A DNA stretch of 64,000 nt from Anaerolineae bacterium (GTDB taxonomy: Bacteria; Chloroflexota; Anaerolineae; Promineifilales; Promineifilaceae), in assembly GCA_023382655.1 (NCBI GenBank), contig JAHDWK010000008.1, forward strand, positions 62,001-126,000, given 5' to 3'. The notes beneath the pieces are model-generated. The model saw nothing but the letters and a program-made list of their open reading frames with translations. It was not told the origin of the DNA and did no database searches. The translations under genes were made by a program, and so were the position numbers. Below are positions 42,015 to 50,108 of the stretch, one piece after another (the stretch's first letter is position 1; every line of letters begins with the position of its first letter).

Positions 42015-43775
42015 TCAGCCAGGCCAGATGGTGATGAGTTCTTCTTTTAACGCTTCCCGCTGCTGCCGGTATTGGCTCTCGCTGATTTGCCCGGTGGCAT
42101 AGGCGTCATCCAGGTCGGCAATGATTTGCAGGAGAGCCTGGGGGTCAGCAGCGGTTGGCGGCATATCTTCTCGCCACTTTTTTACCATCACCATTACCAA
42201 AGCGCCCGCTGCGCCTAATGCTGCCAGACCGATGATCAGTTCCTGGGTATCATCGCGCACCAGCACTGTATTACCCTGCGCGTCAGCCAGTTGGGTGGGA
42301 CGGCCGTTCACTTCCACTAACAGCGATTCAGCGCCGGCCAAATTATTGTTGCTATAGGCCACAAATGAGCCGCTGCCCATCTGTTGGCTGCCCTGGCTCT
42401 GCCAGCCGTCGCCACTCAGTTGGACGCCGACATCAGGCACGATGGCCGTCACCCCTATTGTTGGATAAGCCAGTGGGTGTGCCAGCCGCAGTCCATCTTC
42501 AAAAGGCAGTTCGTAACTCACCAACAAAACGGTGCTGCCTTCACCGGGCCGCAGCGGGGTGGTGTCCACCCAGCCGGTCTCGGTGGAAATCACTTCGGGC
42601 GCCGGGGAAAAATTCTCCATTGAGCCAAAGGAGCGCCGGAAGTTCACATTTTCAGCGCCCGCGGGCACGGAAAGTTCCACTACCCCATCGGCGAAATCAC
42701 CGGTTTCGCCTACAAAGACAGCGTTGGCGGTATTGTTGAAAACGTAAAGCTCAGAAACCTGTAAGCCACCGGCGGCAAAGTTGAAGATCATGTGAATCTG
42801 ACCAATGGTAACAACGCCGGGATCAGAAGTGGTGTCATACACTATGACGGGCATGTTCAGTTCTGGTTGGGTGCGGTCAATCCGGTTGGGGTTACTGTTA
42901 AAGGTCAGGCCGTTGAAGTCGGTACTGACCAGGTATATCCATTCTGGCAATACATTTTCCAGGTTGAAGGTGTAACTGCCATCAGCCCCGACGGTAGTGG
43001 TCATGATCATGGTCTGGGCAAAATTGGTGTTGAAGGCGCGCAGGGTGGCTTCCCCTTCCGTGACCTCGGCGGAGGTAGTACCGTTCACTATCAGGCCGGT
43101 GATGGTGACAGCAGGGATGGGGTCGAAAGCGGCCATGGGATTGGCATAGGTGTAATGTTGGGCACGGCCGTAATCCACCACCCACCGCTTTTCTTCTTCG
43201 GTCAACCCCGATACGTCCACACCCCAATTGACATTTTCCAGATCAGCCAGGGCACTCTGGTTGCTGTGGGTAAACCAATAATCTGAGCCGGGAATATTGG
43301 CCGGGTCGCCGCCTAAATCGCTAAAGAGCGTTTCGCCGTTTTCCAGGGCCGTAGGCGTCACGCCAAAGCTGTAGACGGCGGCAATCAGATTCCAGATGTC
43401 GTCCTCGCTGAGGGGGTTAGAAGAAACGGGGCCAAAAGGCGGCATCCCACTCGCCATCACGCCATTGGTAATCACGTCAAACATAAGTTGTGGCTCGGCC
43501 ACCAGCCGGTATGCGGGATCGATAAAATTGCGCGGCTCCAGTCCGGAAGCCAACGCCTGCTCCCCATCACCCGCACCCAATGGCCCATGGCAAATCACAC
43601 ACCGTTCGTTATACAGCGCCAGCCCTTCAGCCGCATCCGGCGGCGCACTGGGCAGCACCGGTTCCTGGGCCGTGAGAGGTTTACCGAGAATAAGTATGAG
43701 GAGTATGGTCAGGGGAACGGCCGTCGCCAGCAATCTACCATAAAGTCTAGTATTCAACAGATTTTTCGGGAACAT
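42015..43775 (-). CDS. Multidomain membrane-bound cytochrome c
   Basis: A 586-residue protein. An N-terminal span (residues about 17-36) is followed by a cytochrome c domain with the heme-binding CVICH motif at residues 59-63. Further on are a carboxypeptidase-like beta domain (TITGLIVNGTTSAEVTEG), a second membrane span (ELIIGLAALGAAGALVMVMV) and a C-terminal helical hairpin (YATGQISESQYRQQREALK) of the SHOCT-like type. ATG 43775 overlaps the upstream CcmI-like gene by 29 bases. It is probably the heme protein matured by the adjacent Ccm system and may pass electrons at the outer membrane face. Its partner oxidase is unknown. Confidence 0.8.
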   Translation of the reverse strand: MFPKNLLNTRLYGRLLATAVPLTILLILILGKPLTAQEPVLPSAPPDAAEGLALYNERCVICHGPLGAGDGEQALASGLEPRNFIDPAYRLVAEPQLMFDVITNGVMASGMPPFGPVSSNPLSEDDIWNLIAAVYSFGVTPTALENGETLFSDLGGDPANIPGSDYWFTHSNQSALADLENVNWGVDVSGLTEEEKRWVVDYGRAQHYTYANPMAAFDPIPAVTITGLIVNGTTSAEVTEGEATLRAFNTNFAQTMIMTTTVGADGSYTFNLENVLPEWIYLVSTDFNGLTFNSNPNRIDRTQPELNMPVIVYDTTSDPGVVTIGQIHMIFNFAAGGLQVSELYVFNNTANAVFVGETGDFADGVVELSVPAGAENVNFRRSFGSMENFSPAPEVISTETGWVDTTPLRPGEGSTVLLVSYELPFEDGLRLAHPLAYPTIGVTAIVPDVGVQLSGDGWQSQGSQQMGSGSFVAYSNNNLAGAESLLVEVNGRPTQLADAQGNTVLVRDDTQELIIGLAALGAAGALVMVMVKKWREDMPPTAADPQALLQIIADLDDAYATGQISESQYRQQREALKEELITIWPG

Positions 43776-44271
43776 TACCTGTTTCTTCCTCCAATCTGTT
43801 GCTAAGTTTATAACCACAGTGGGTACAAAATCTATCATCGGGGTCTATGGCCGAACCGCATTGGGTGCAGAAACGGCCGTATCCATTCCCGCCCCTTGCC
43901 ACCGGCACTGCCGGCGCTGACACCGCCTGAGCCGTTGGCATTCGCCCACGCAACTGGGCAATCGCTGCCTCAATAGCCTCATCCGCCGTTTCCACCGGCG
44001 GTAAACTCTCCATCTGTTGCCAGACGGCAGCAGCTTCAGCTACCATCGCCGGACGCTGCAACTGGTACAATTCGGCCGGTAATTTACCCGTCTCATAGTC
44101 AAAATCCAATGCGGAAATCTCCGCTAACAATGCTTCTTTTTGCGCCAGCAACCGCTGATGACTGGAGCGTGGCGCTGGTGTGGTGGGGGTGCGGTGCAGC
44201 AGTGGCCAGAGCACATACAACGCCACCAGCAGCAGTAATGCCCCCCCTAACAAAACAGAACCTATGGTCAT
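43747..44271 (-). CDS. CcmI-like protein with C-terminal zinc ribbon
   Basis: A 174-residue protein. One N-terminal span (GSVLLGGALLLLVALYVLWPL) and a helical part (KEALLAEISALDFDYETGKL) match the start of CcmI/CcmH-type cytochrome c maturation proteins. Instead of TPRs, the C-terminus is a zinc ribbon (FCTQCGSAIDPDDRFCTHCG). It starts in a 4-base ATGA overlap with ccmG and overlaps the cytochrome gene, so the three are translationally coupled. CcmI hands apocytochrome to the heme lyase; here the ribbon may take a regulatory or metal role. Confidence 0.7.
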   Translation of the reverse strand: MTIGSVLLGGALLLLVALYVLWPLLHRTPTTPAPRSSHQRLLAQKEALLAEISALDFDYETGKLPAELYQLQRPAMVAEAAAVWQQMESLPPVETADEAIEAAIAQLRGRMPTAQAVSAPAVPVARGGNGYGRFCTQCGSAIDPDDRFCTHCGYKLSNRLEEETGNVPEKSVEY

Positions 44272-44879
44272 GATCCCCCTTCTTTTGCCTGAGCAATGAC
44301 CCGGTCTAAAGTTGCCTGGTTAATTGGCCCAATGTGAACATAGACAATCTTGCCATCCGGCCCGATCACAAATGTTTCCGGGACGCCGGTAATTTCATAG
44401 CTGCTGGAAATTTTAGTGCCCAGGTCGGGGGCGTGGGGATAGGTGACGCCAAACTCTTCCATGTAGGCCAACGAATTTGGCTCCACATCGGCATAGGCCA
44501 CACCCAGGAAAACCACATCGTCGGCGGCATATTGGCTGGCCGCATTTTCTAATACATCCGCTTCATAACGGCACTCCACACACCAGGAAGCCCAAAAGTT
44601 TAGCACCACTACTTTGCCTTCCAGGTCGTCCAGAGCTATGGCCGATTGGCCTTCCCATTCGTAACCGGTAAAGAATTCCACGGTAAAATCGGGAGCGACT
44701 TCGCCTACTTCCGGGCGGGGCGCATTGTTTTTGATCAACCCCCACCCCAGCAGGGCCAGGACGCTGAAGGCCACCACCCACATGAGTACGGCCGTCCAGC
44801 GAATACCACGTTTACCTGTTTTTTCCCCGGCAGGGGTCTCGTCTGAATCAATTTCAGGTAGTTGTATCGTATCGGTCAT
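44268..44879 (-). CDS. ccmG: Thiol:disulfide interchange protein CcmG/ResA-like
   Basis: A 203-residue membrane-anchored thioredoxin-fold protein. One span (residues about 30-50) is followed by VGEVAPDFTVEFFTG and the active site NFWASWCVECR with Cys100 and Cys103. The GVPETFVIGPDGKIVYVHIG region with cis-Pro is as in CcmG/DsbE. It keeps the apocytochrome CxxCH cysteines reduced for heme attachment. It lies between ccmH and the ccmI-like gene in the maturation operon. Confidence 0.9.
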   Translation of the reverse strand: MTDTIQLPEIDSDETPAGEKTGKRGIRWTAVLMWVVAFSVLALLGWGLIKNNAPRPEVGEVAPDFTVEFFTGYEWEGQSAIALDDLEGKVVVLNFWASWCVECRYEADVLENAASQYAADDVVFLGVAYADVEPNSLAYMEEFGVTYPHAPDLGTKISSSYEITGVPETFVIGPDGKIVYVHIGPINQATLDRVIAQAKEGGS

Positions 44880-44892
44880 CGTTCACCTCTCT

Positions 44893-44925
44893 AAAGCTGA
44901 CCGGTCTGGCAGACCGACCAGCTTT
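44893..44925. repeat. AAAGCTGACCGGTCT hairpin between ccmH and ccmG
   Basis: Arms 44893-44907 and 44911-44925 pair at 13 of 15 positions. It resembles the GACAGGT/ACCTGTC hairpins at 37828 and 48872. Confidence 0.65.
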
Positions 44926-44931
44926 CTCTGG

Positions 44932-45468
44932 CTACTTTTTAGCCAGCAGTTCCTCTTCCACGCGGGCAATATAATCGTTGCTGGCCTCTACAGGGGTGAC
45001 GGGTGTGGGTCCCGCAATGGCCGACATGGGTGATGATGTAGAGGGAGTGACGGCCGTCGCTGTTGCCATTTCCCCTTCACGCCGCAAATGACGCACATAA
45101 CGCACAAAAAGCACCCCTCCCACCACCACCCCTAACACCGGCAGCACCCACAAAATCAGGCCAAATCCTTGTTTAGGTGGGTCGGCCAATACCCCGTCAC
45201 CATATTGACGGGCAAAATATTCATGAATTTCCGCCCTGGTTTTGCCTTCGGCCAGTTGGACGCGGATCAATTCCCGCCAATCAGCACAAGCCTGGGTGGG
45301 GCACACATCCAGTGGTGTACTTTCACACACCGGGCAGAATACATCTTTGGCAACGGCGTTAACCTCATCATCGCTCACTTCTTCTGTTTGTGCAGCGACA
45401 ACACCAACCGCCAACAGAAGTAGCGTGAGTAGTAATCCGAAAATCGTAAATCGTAGTCCGTCTTTCAC
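44932..45468 (-). CDS. ccmH: Cytochrome c maturation protein CcmH
   Basis: A 178-residue protein. A signal-like span (residues about 8-26), the CxxC site KDVFCPVCES (Cys45, Cys48), and the family stretch ACADWRELIRVQLAEGKTRAEI are present, then a second span (LILWVLPVLGVVVGGVLFVRYV). Cys56 and Cys61 are extra. CcmH reduces the apocytochrome disulfide with CcmG. The GTG start at 45468 is the only one that keeps the signal peptide. Its first residues (KDGLRFTIF) derive from a GTAATCCGT-type repeat. Confidence 0.9.
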   Translation of the reverse strand: MKDGLRFTIFGLLLTLLLLAVGVVAAQTEEVSDDEVNAVAKDVFCPVCESTPLDVCPTQACADWRELIRVQLAEGKTRAEIHEYFARQYGDGVLADPPKQGFGLILWVLPVLGVVVGGVLFVRYVRHLRREGEMATATAVTPSTSSPMSAIAGPTPVTPVEASNDYIARVEEELLAKK

Positions 45469-45499
45469 CTCATCACCTCATCACTCGCTCACCCATCAC

Positions 45500-47500
45500 C
45501 TAATCCCCTGCCGCCAACACAGTCTGATGTGGCCGAGACACTGTTACCAATTCCTCTTTCCGATCCGGCCAGGCGGCGATGAGGGTACCAATGATAAAAA
45601 TAAAACCACCGGCCCACACCCAGTTCACCAGCGGGTTCAAATAAACCCGGAAGGTAGCTTGATCGGAAGATGTTGGCTCCCAGTTGATCATCAACATGTA
45701 GAAATCTTCGCTGATGGTGGAGCGGGCATCGGGGATGGTCATCGGTTGATTGGTGCGGGTATACAGTTCGGTGCGGGGATAGAATTGGCCGACGTAACGG
45801 CCGTCTGCATACACATCCACTGTCGCCTGCGTGATCAACAAATCATCCGGCCCCGGAAACCGGGACGCGCCCAAAAACTGCATCTCATACTGTCCCAACG
45901 ACAGTGTATCCCCCACCGACAGGCGAATTTGCGTTTGCTGCTGGAACAGTTCCATGCCAATGATGCCGAAGGCCATCACAATGACGCCCATATGAATCCA
46001 GTAACCGCCATACCGCCGCCGATTGCGGCTCATCAACGTGGCAAAAGCCGTCCAGGCAGTCTCCCCTTTGCCCTTCATCCGCCCACGTGTGCCCTTCCAG
46101 AACTCCAACAGCGTCAAAATCGCCGCGAGTGACACGATCCACAAACCCAGCAATGCCCGCCAATCACGGATACCTGAGGCAATTAACACACCGATAAAGA
46201 TAAGCGCCGCCAGCGCCGGCCAGCGCATACCCATGCCAATGCGTTGCGCACTGGTACGGTACCACATCGTCAAGGGGGCCACGCCCATCAACAACACCAA
46301 CACACCAAACAGCGGCCCTAAGGCCTGCTCATAAACCGGCGGCCCGACAAACCCCTTCTCACCCGTAAACAGTTCCGAGAAGATCGGGTAATAGGTAAAC
46401 AGGAAGACAACTGCCAGAATCGCCAGAATGAGGAAATTGTTATACAGAAAAGCAGCCTCGCGGGAGAGAAACGAGTTCAGGTGGTTTTCTGACTTCAACG
46501 CTTCATGCCGCCTACTCAGCCAGTACACGGAAAAGACAAACATGATGGCAATAAAGCCAAAAAACAGGGGGCCAATGGCTGACTGAGCGAAGGAATGTAC
46601 CGACGAAATGACCCCACTGCGCACAATAAAAGTGCCGGAGATGACCAGACAGTACGTCAGGACAATCAGGGACATGTTCCACATTTTGAACATATCTCGC
46701 TTTTCTTGAATCATCACCGAATGGAGAAAAGCCGTACCCGCTAACCAGGGCATGAACGACGCATTTTCCACCGGGTCCCAGGCCCAATAGCCACCCCAAC
46801 CCAACACGTCATACGCCCAACGGCCGCCTAAAATCAAACCCAAGCTCAGAAACAGCCAGGCGACCAATGTCCAACGTCGCGTCAGGCGAATCCAGGTATC
46901 GTCCAGTTTGCCGGCCATAAGTGCAGCCATGGCAAAGGCGTAGGGAATGGTAAAACCCACAAAACCCAGATAGAGCATCGGCGGATGGATAATCATGCCC
47001 GGATGCCGCAACAGGGGATTCAACCCGTTACCATCGGGAGGCACAAATGGCAGACGGGCAAAGGGGTTTTCTATAAACAGGGAAAGTCCCAGGAAAAAAA
47101 TCTGGGTAAAGCTGGCGACCATGATGGCGTAAGGCATCAGTTCTCGTTGGCGTCGCCAATTACGCATCATGGCGGCGGCCGTAAACACCGCCAGCAGTAA
47201 ATTCCAGAAGAGCAACGACCCAGCCTGCCCACCCCATAGCGCTGTCACTTTGAGATAATCTGGCATTTCGACGCTGCTAACACGCCAAACATATTCCACC
47301 GAAAAGTCGCTACGCAGCAGGGAAATAACCAGCAAGAAACAAGACAAGACAACCAAAGGCAAGATGACAATGTTGGCGTTGCGGGCGCTTTCTACCCAAC
47401 CGTCCCGGTTGGTGCGATGACCATACCAGGCGGCGAGGGCGGCATAAACGGCCGTCACAAATGCCAAGCCTAACGCGACATATCCCAGATCAGGAATCAT
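45500..47500 (-). CDS. ccmF: Cytochrome c heme lyase CcmF
   Basis: A 666-residue integral membrane protein with about 14 spans. The tryptophan-rich WWD domain, DVLGWGGYWAWDPVENASFM (around residue 230), binds heme. The surrounding HPPMLYLGFVGF and other His-bearing loops supply the heme axial ligands. CcmF joins heme from holo-CcmE to apocytochrome c. It lies between ccmE and ccmH, in the usual order. Length is normal. Confidence 0.95.
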   Translation of the reverse strand: MIPDLGYVALGLAFVTAVYAALAAWYGHRTNRDGWVESARNANIVILPLVVLSCFLLVISLLRSDFSVEYVWRVSSVEMPDYLKVTALWGGQAGSLLFWNLLLAVFTAAAMMRNWRRQRELMPYAIMVASFTQIFFLGLSLFIENPFARLPFVPPDGNGLNPLLRHPGMIIHPPMLYLGFVGFTIPYAFAMAALMAGKLDDTWIRLTRRWTLVAWLFLSLGLILGGRWAYDVLGWGGYWAWDPVENASFMPWLAGTAFLHSVMIQEKRDMFKMWNMSLIVLTYCLVISGTFIVRSGVISSVHSFAQSAIGPLFFGFIAIMFVFSVYWLSRRHEALKSENHLNSFLSREAAFLYNNFLILAILAVVFLFTYYPIFSELFTGEKGFVGPPVYEQALGPLFGVLVLLMGVAPLTMWYRTSAQRIGMGMRWPALAALIFIGVLIASGIRDWRALLGLWIVSLAAILTLLEFWKGTRGRMKGKGETAWTAFATLMSRNRRRYGGYWIHMGVIVMAFGIIGMELFQQQTQIRLSVGDTLSLGQYEMQFLGASRFPGPDDLLITQATVDVYADGRYVGQFYPRTELYTRTNQPMTIPDARSTISEDFYMLMINWEPTSSDQATFRVYLNPLVNWVWAGGFIFIIGTLIAAWPDRKEELVTVSRPHQTVLAAGD

Positions 47501-47518
47501 ACAACTCTCTCCTTTACC

Positions 47519-47568
47519 GTGATTCGTAAGCCGTGACCCGTGAACCGATTACGGATTCGGATTATGCA
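47519..47568. repeat. GTAATCCG-word repeat at the ccmE 3' end
   Basis: GTGATTCGTAAGCCGTGACC words face CGATTACGGATTCGGATTA. The last codons of ccmE, including the stop, are read from it. Confidence 0.6.
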
Positions 47569-48043
47569 ACGCCGGGTCCATTTCTTCATAACGGGTGGGG
47601 CACTTTAACAGCAGGCCACCCTGATTGGCATAAAAAATACCATCTTCACCGGGACTGCCTTCCACTAACGCCTGCGCCTGATCTTGCAGCAAATCGGGCT
47701 TGGGTTCATTCATGGCCACCACATGCAGCCGCTGCGCGTTGGGATTATTCAAATCATCTACAATGTCAAATTCCAGACGTGTGGTTGTGGCGTCTATCTG
47801 CGTAAATTGCACGGTATCACCCACAACCCAACCGGCCACACGCAAATCACGCCCGGTCAGGCGGCTTTGGTCGGCATAAAATTCCTCAACCGTTTTGTAA
47901 AGTTGGGTGTTGCCGCTCATCGCATTTACCACTAAAAAAACGATAGCTGACAACAAAACAACCCCACCCACAATGAATTTCAAGCGGTTGTTTTTGGTTC
48001 CAGTGAGCAAATCATCTTGATTTGTCCAGGTTGTATCGGCCAT
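47549..48043 (-). CDS. ccmE: Heme chaperone CcmE, CxxxY type
   Basis: A 164-residue protein: short cytoplasmic head, one span (FIVGGVVLLSAIVFLVVNAM), then the OB-fold domain with LRVAGWVVGDTVQF. The heme-binding site, normally HxxxY, is here Cys148-Pro-Thr-Arg-Tyr152 (KCPTRYEEM). Such a cysteine variant is known from Desulfovibrio and some archaea. It is the first recognisable Ccm gene in the operon; the ABC proteins CcmA/CcmB and CcmC are not in the window. The C-terminal residues come from a repeat. Confidence 0.9.
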   Translation of the reverse strand: MADTTWTNQDDLLTGTKNNRLKFIVGGVVLLSAIVFLVVNAMSGNTQLYKTVEEFYADQSRLTGRDLRVAGWVVGDTVQFTQIDATTTRLEFDIVDDLNNPNAQRLHVVAMNEPKPDLLQDQAQALVEGSPGEDGIFYANQGGLLLKCPTRYEEMDPALHNPNP

Positions 48044-48089
48044 TTTTAACTCCTTTGGAAAGGGGAATCAGAGATTCGATCTCCAATTC

Positions 48090-48455
48090 CTAATCTTCAA
48101 TCTCTAATCGCCAATCTTCATCATCAACCAAATCACTTGCATCCGTTTCTAACATTTCTAACGCCTGCGTCTCATATTCGGCAGGTACAGCCACGTAGCC
48201 GGTACCCAGTAAACCAACCGTGAGGCCAAAGGCCTGGCCCGCGCTTTCTTGCCAGACACGAACGGGAATGCCTTCACTTTGCAGCCGTCCACCGATGATG
48301 GTGGCATTGGCAATACCGGCTGTTTCCGCCACTACTTTCCACTTCACTTCTTTTTGCCCGCCGGGGACTGTTTCTTTGTCCTCCACATGAGGCAAGACAT
48401 TGTCACTTTCATCATCTGAACTAAAAGGTAATGCGGCGGAAGAGGTGGTGGTCAT
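48090..48455 (-). CDS. DUF2007-like small protein
   Basis: A 121-residue protein with a core like DUF2007 (putative signal-transducing or ligand-binding): KWKVVAETAGIANATIIGG, then LQSEGIPVRVWQES and YVAVPAEYETQALEML. The first 40 residues are acidic and unstructured. The last eight (DWRLEIED) and the stop are translated from an AATCTCC-type repeat. It lies directly upstream of ccmE on the same strand and may be the first gene of the ccm transcript. Function unknown. Confidence 0.7.
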   Translation of the reverse strand: MTTTSSAALPFSSDDESDNVLPHVEDKETVPGGQKEVKWKVVAETAGIANATIIGGRLQSEGIPVRVWQESAGQAFGLTVGLLGTGYVAVPAEYETQALEMLETDASDLVDDEDWRLEIED

Positions 48456-48578
48456 TAAAATTCGTTTACTCCCATTTGCTGCCAGTTAACATAGTTGTTG
48501 GTCAGGATTATACTTTACATCGCCTGATCATGTTAATTTTGTCTTTATGCTTTAGGCGTCTGTTAAAGTATCAACGGC

Positions 48579-48598
48579 CATTTGGCAATTGCCAAATG
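48579..48598. repeat. Perfect 20-base palindrome in the gap before the tRNA gene
   Basis: Bases 48579-48598 (core TTTGGCAATTGCCAAA) equal their own reverse complement. Located in the 340-base gap between DUF2007 and the tRNA gene, which otherwise holds only the sites listed separately. Confidence 0.75.
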
Positions 48599-48666
48599 CC
48601 AATTTCTACGTCCCAAGTATAGGAGGACGACAACTATTGGGTAAGGCGAGAGATCATACTTCTGGT

Positions 48667-48680
48667 GTGATAGATGTCAC
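48667..48680. promoter_or_regulatory. Candidate Crp/Fnr-type operator, GTGATAGATGTCAC
   Basis: A GTGA-N6-TCAC dyad, preceded by T to give TGTGA-N6-TCACT, close to the Crp consensus. It lies 212 bases upstream of the DUF2007/ccm operon and shares 12 of 14 bases with the site upstream of the CODH/ACS operon at 23014. Confidence 0.45.
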
Positions 48681-48698
48681 TATTGGTTATGCTCCCCC

Positions 48699-48743
48699 AG
48701 CAATTCGAAATGAGGTCAATGACGCGGCTCATCTCGAATTGCT
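48699..48743. repeat. AGCAATTCGAAATGAG hairpin
   Basis: Arms 48699-48714 and 48728-48743 pair over 16 bases with one mismatch and a 13-base loop. Just upstream of the tRNA promoter; could end leftward or rightward transcripts. Confidence 0.7.
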
Positions 48744-48758
48744 GTGCTCACCGTCGCA

Positions 48759-48787
48759 TTGCACGCCATGCACAGGGTAGATATAAT
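48759..48787 (+). promoter_or_regulatory. Promoter of the tRNA-Gly gene
   Basis: TTGCAC (48759-48764) and a perfect TATAAT (48782-48787) are 17 bases apart, and the mature tRNA starts 11 bases downstream. A classic sigma-70-type promoter. Confidence 0.8.
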
Positions 48788-48797
48788 GCAGTCACCT

Positions 48798-48868
48798 GCG
48801 GCTATGGTGTAGCGGTAACACAGCAGCTTCCCAAGCTGTTATCTCGGGTTCGAGTCCCGATAGCCGCT
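48798..48868 (+). tRNA. tRNA-Gly (CCC anticodon)
   Basis: A 71-base tRNA with all four arms: acceptor GCGGCTA/TAGCCGC, D-stem GTGT/ACAC, anticodon stem GCAGC/GCTGT with loop TTCCCAA (anticodon CCC, reading GGG), variable loop of four, and T-arm TCGGG/CCCGA with loop TTCGAGT. The CCA end is not encoded. It has its own promoter and intrinsic terminator. Confidence 0.95.
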
Positions 48869-48871
48869 TTG

Positions 48872-48908
48872 AAACGTGACAGGTTTTTGCGAACCTGTCA
48901 CGTTTTTT
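48872..48908 (+). terminator. Intrinsic terminator of the tRNA-Gly gene
   Basis: A perfect 14-base stem (48872-48885 with 48892-48905) runs straight into a T-run. It may also serve the convergent MetE-like gene. Confidence 0.88.
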
Positions 48909-48914
48909 GTTCGC

Positions 48915-50024
48915 TCATTCTCCCCAAATTTCGCGGGCTGTTTCCACCACCAGGGCCAACTTGGCCCACTGGTCATCGGCGGTGACGGCGTTGCCCTCGA
49001 CGGTGCTGGAAAAGCCACACTGCGGGCTGAGGCATAGATTTTCCAGGGGCACATATTGCGCCGCATCGTTTACCCGCTGAATCAACTCTTGTTTGGGTTC
49101 CAGCGCTGCCGCTTTGGTTGTCACCAGCCCTAACACGACCGTTTTGTGGTCGGGCACAAAACGGAGCGGGGCAAAGTCACCAGAGCGTTCGTCATCGTAT
49201 TCCAAAAAGTAGGCATCTACGTTGAGTTCGTTAAACAGCACTTCGGCCACCGGCTCATACCCACCCTCGGCAAACCAGGTACTGCGGTAGTTTCCGCGGC
49301 ACAGGTGGACGCACATGGTCAGGTCTGCAGGACGGCCGTCAATCACCGAATTGATCAGCGCCGCATAGGTGCGGGGTAGTTCGTTGGGGTCTTCACCGCG
49401 TTCTATCACACCCGCCCGCATTTTGGCGTCACACAGGTAGGCCAGATTGGTGTCATCCATTTGAATATAACGGCAGCCAGCTTGATACAGGGCATTGATT
49501 TCGTCCCGGTAACATTGGGCCAGGTCGGCAAAAAATTCGTCCATGTCCGGGTAAGCCTCAATATCAATCGCTTTGCGCCCACCCCGAAAATGCACCATTG
49601 TCGGCGAAGGGATGGTCACTTTGGGCGTCTGGGACACTTGTGACTGGAGATAGTTAAAGTCGTCAACCTGGATATTCTTGACGTGGCGCAGCTTGCCGGT
49701 GACGCTGAGTTTGGGCGGCGTAAAACCAACTTTGCTCTGGGCGTCGGAACTGGCGGCAATGCTGCCGGTGACGGTAACGCCTTGTAGCTGTTGCAGAAAA
49801 TCCAGGTGGAAATAGGTACGGCGAAACTCCCCATCGGTAATGCTGCGCAGCCCCAGGGATTCCATTTTGGTCACGGCCGTGGCAATCGCCCTATCTTCCA
49901 CAACCCGCAACGCCTCAGCCGACAGGTTCCCGTTGAAAAACTGCTGCCGGGCATCTAACAATTCCGGTGGCCGTAACAGGCTACCCACATGGTCAGCACG
50001 AAAAGGGGGGTTTACTTTAGACAT
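48915..50024 (-). CDS. MetE-like (cobalamin-independent methionine synthase C-terminal domain) protein
   Basis: A 369-residue TIM-barrel protein of the MetE C-terminal/YxjG family. The N-terminal RADHVGSLLRPPELLDAR, SITDGEFRR, the CRYIQMDDTN region and the zinc-site FLEYDDERSGDFAPL and NLCLSPQCGFSST are family blocks. It lacks the MetE N-terminal half. Relatives transfer methyl groups between folate or small molecules and thiols, or act in degradation pathways. ATG 50024 has GAGG upstream. It is the next gene after the ABC transporter on the same strand, so may act on the imported compound. Confidence 0.85.
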   Translation of the reverse strand: MSKVNPPFRADHVGSLLRPPELLDARQQFFNGNLSAEALRVVEDRAIATAVTKMESLGLRSITDGEFRRTYFHLDFLQQLQGVTVTGSIAASSDAQSKVGFTPPKLSVTGKLRHVKNIQVDDFNYLQSQVSQTPKVTIPSPTMVHFRGGRKAIDIEAYPDMDEFFADLAQCYRDEINALYQAGCRYIQMDDTNLAYLCDAKMRAGVIERGEDPNELPRTYAALINSVIDGRPADLTMCVHLCRGNYRSTWFAEGGYEPVAEVLFNELNVDAYFLEYDDERSGDFAPLRFVPDHKTVVLGLVTTKAAALEPKQELIQRVNDAAQYVPLENLCLSPQCGFSSTVEGNAVTADDQWAKLALVVETAREIWGE

Positions 50025-50042
50025 CTTCTTGTACCTCAAAAA

Positions 50043-50097
50043 ACGTGATGCGTGAGTCTTTTAGTCACGTGTCACGCATCACGCATCACGCATCACG
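50043..50097. repeat. TGATGCGTGA-word hairpin between livJ and the MetE-like gene
   Basis: ACGTGATGCGTGA on the left pairs with TCACGCATCACG words repeated three times on the right. Confidence 0.8.
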
Positions 50098-50108
50098 TCA
50101 ACAAACAT

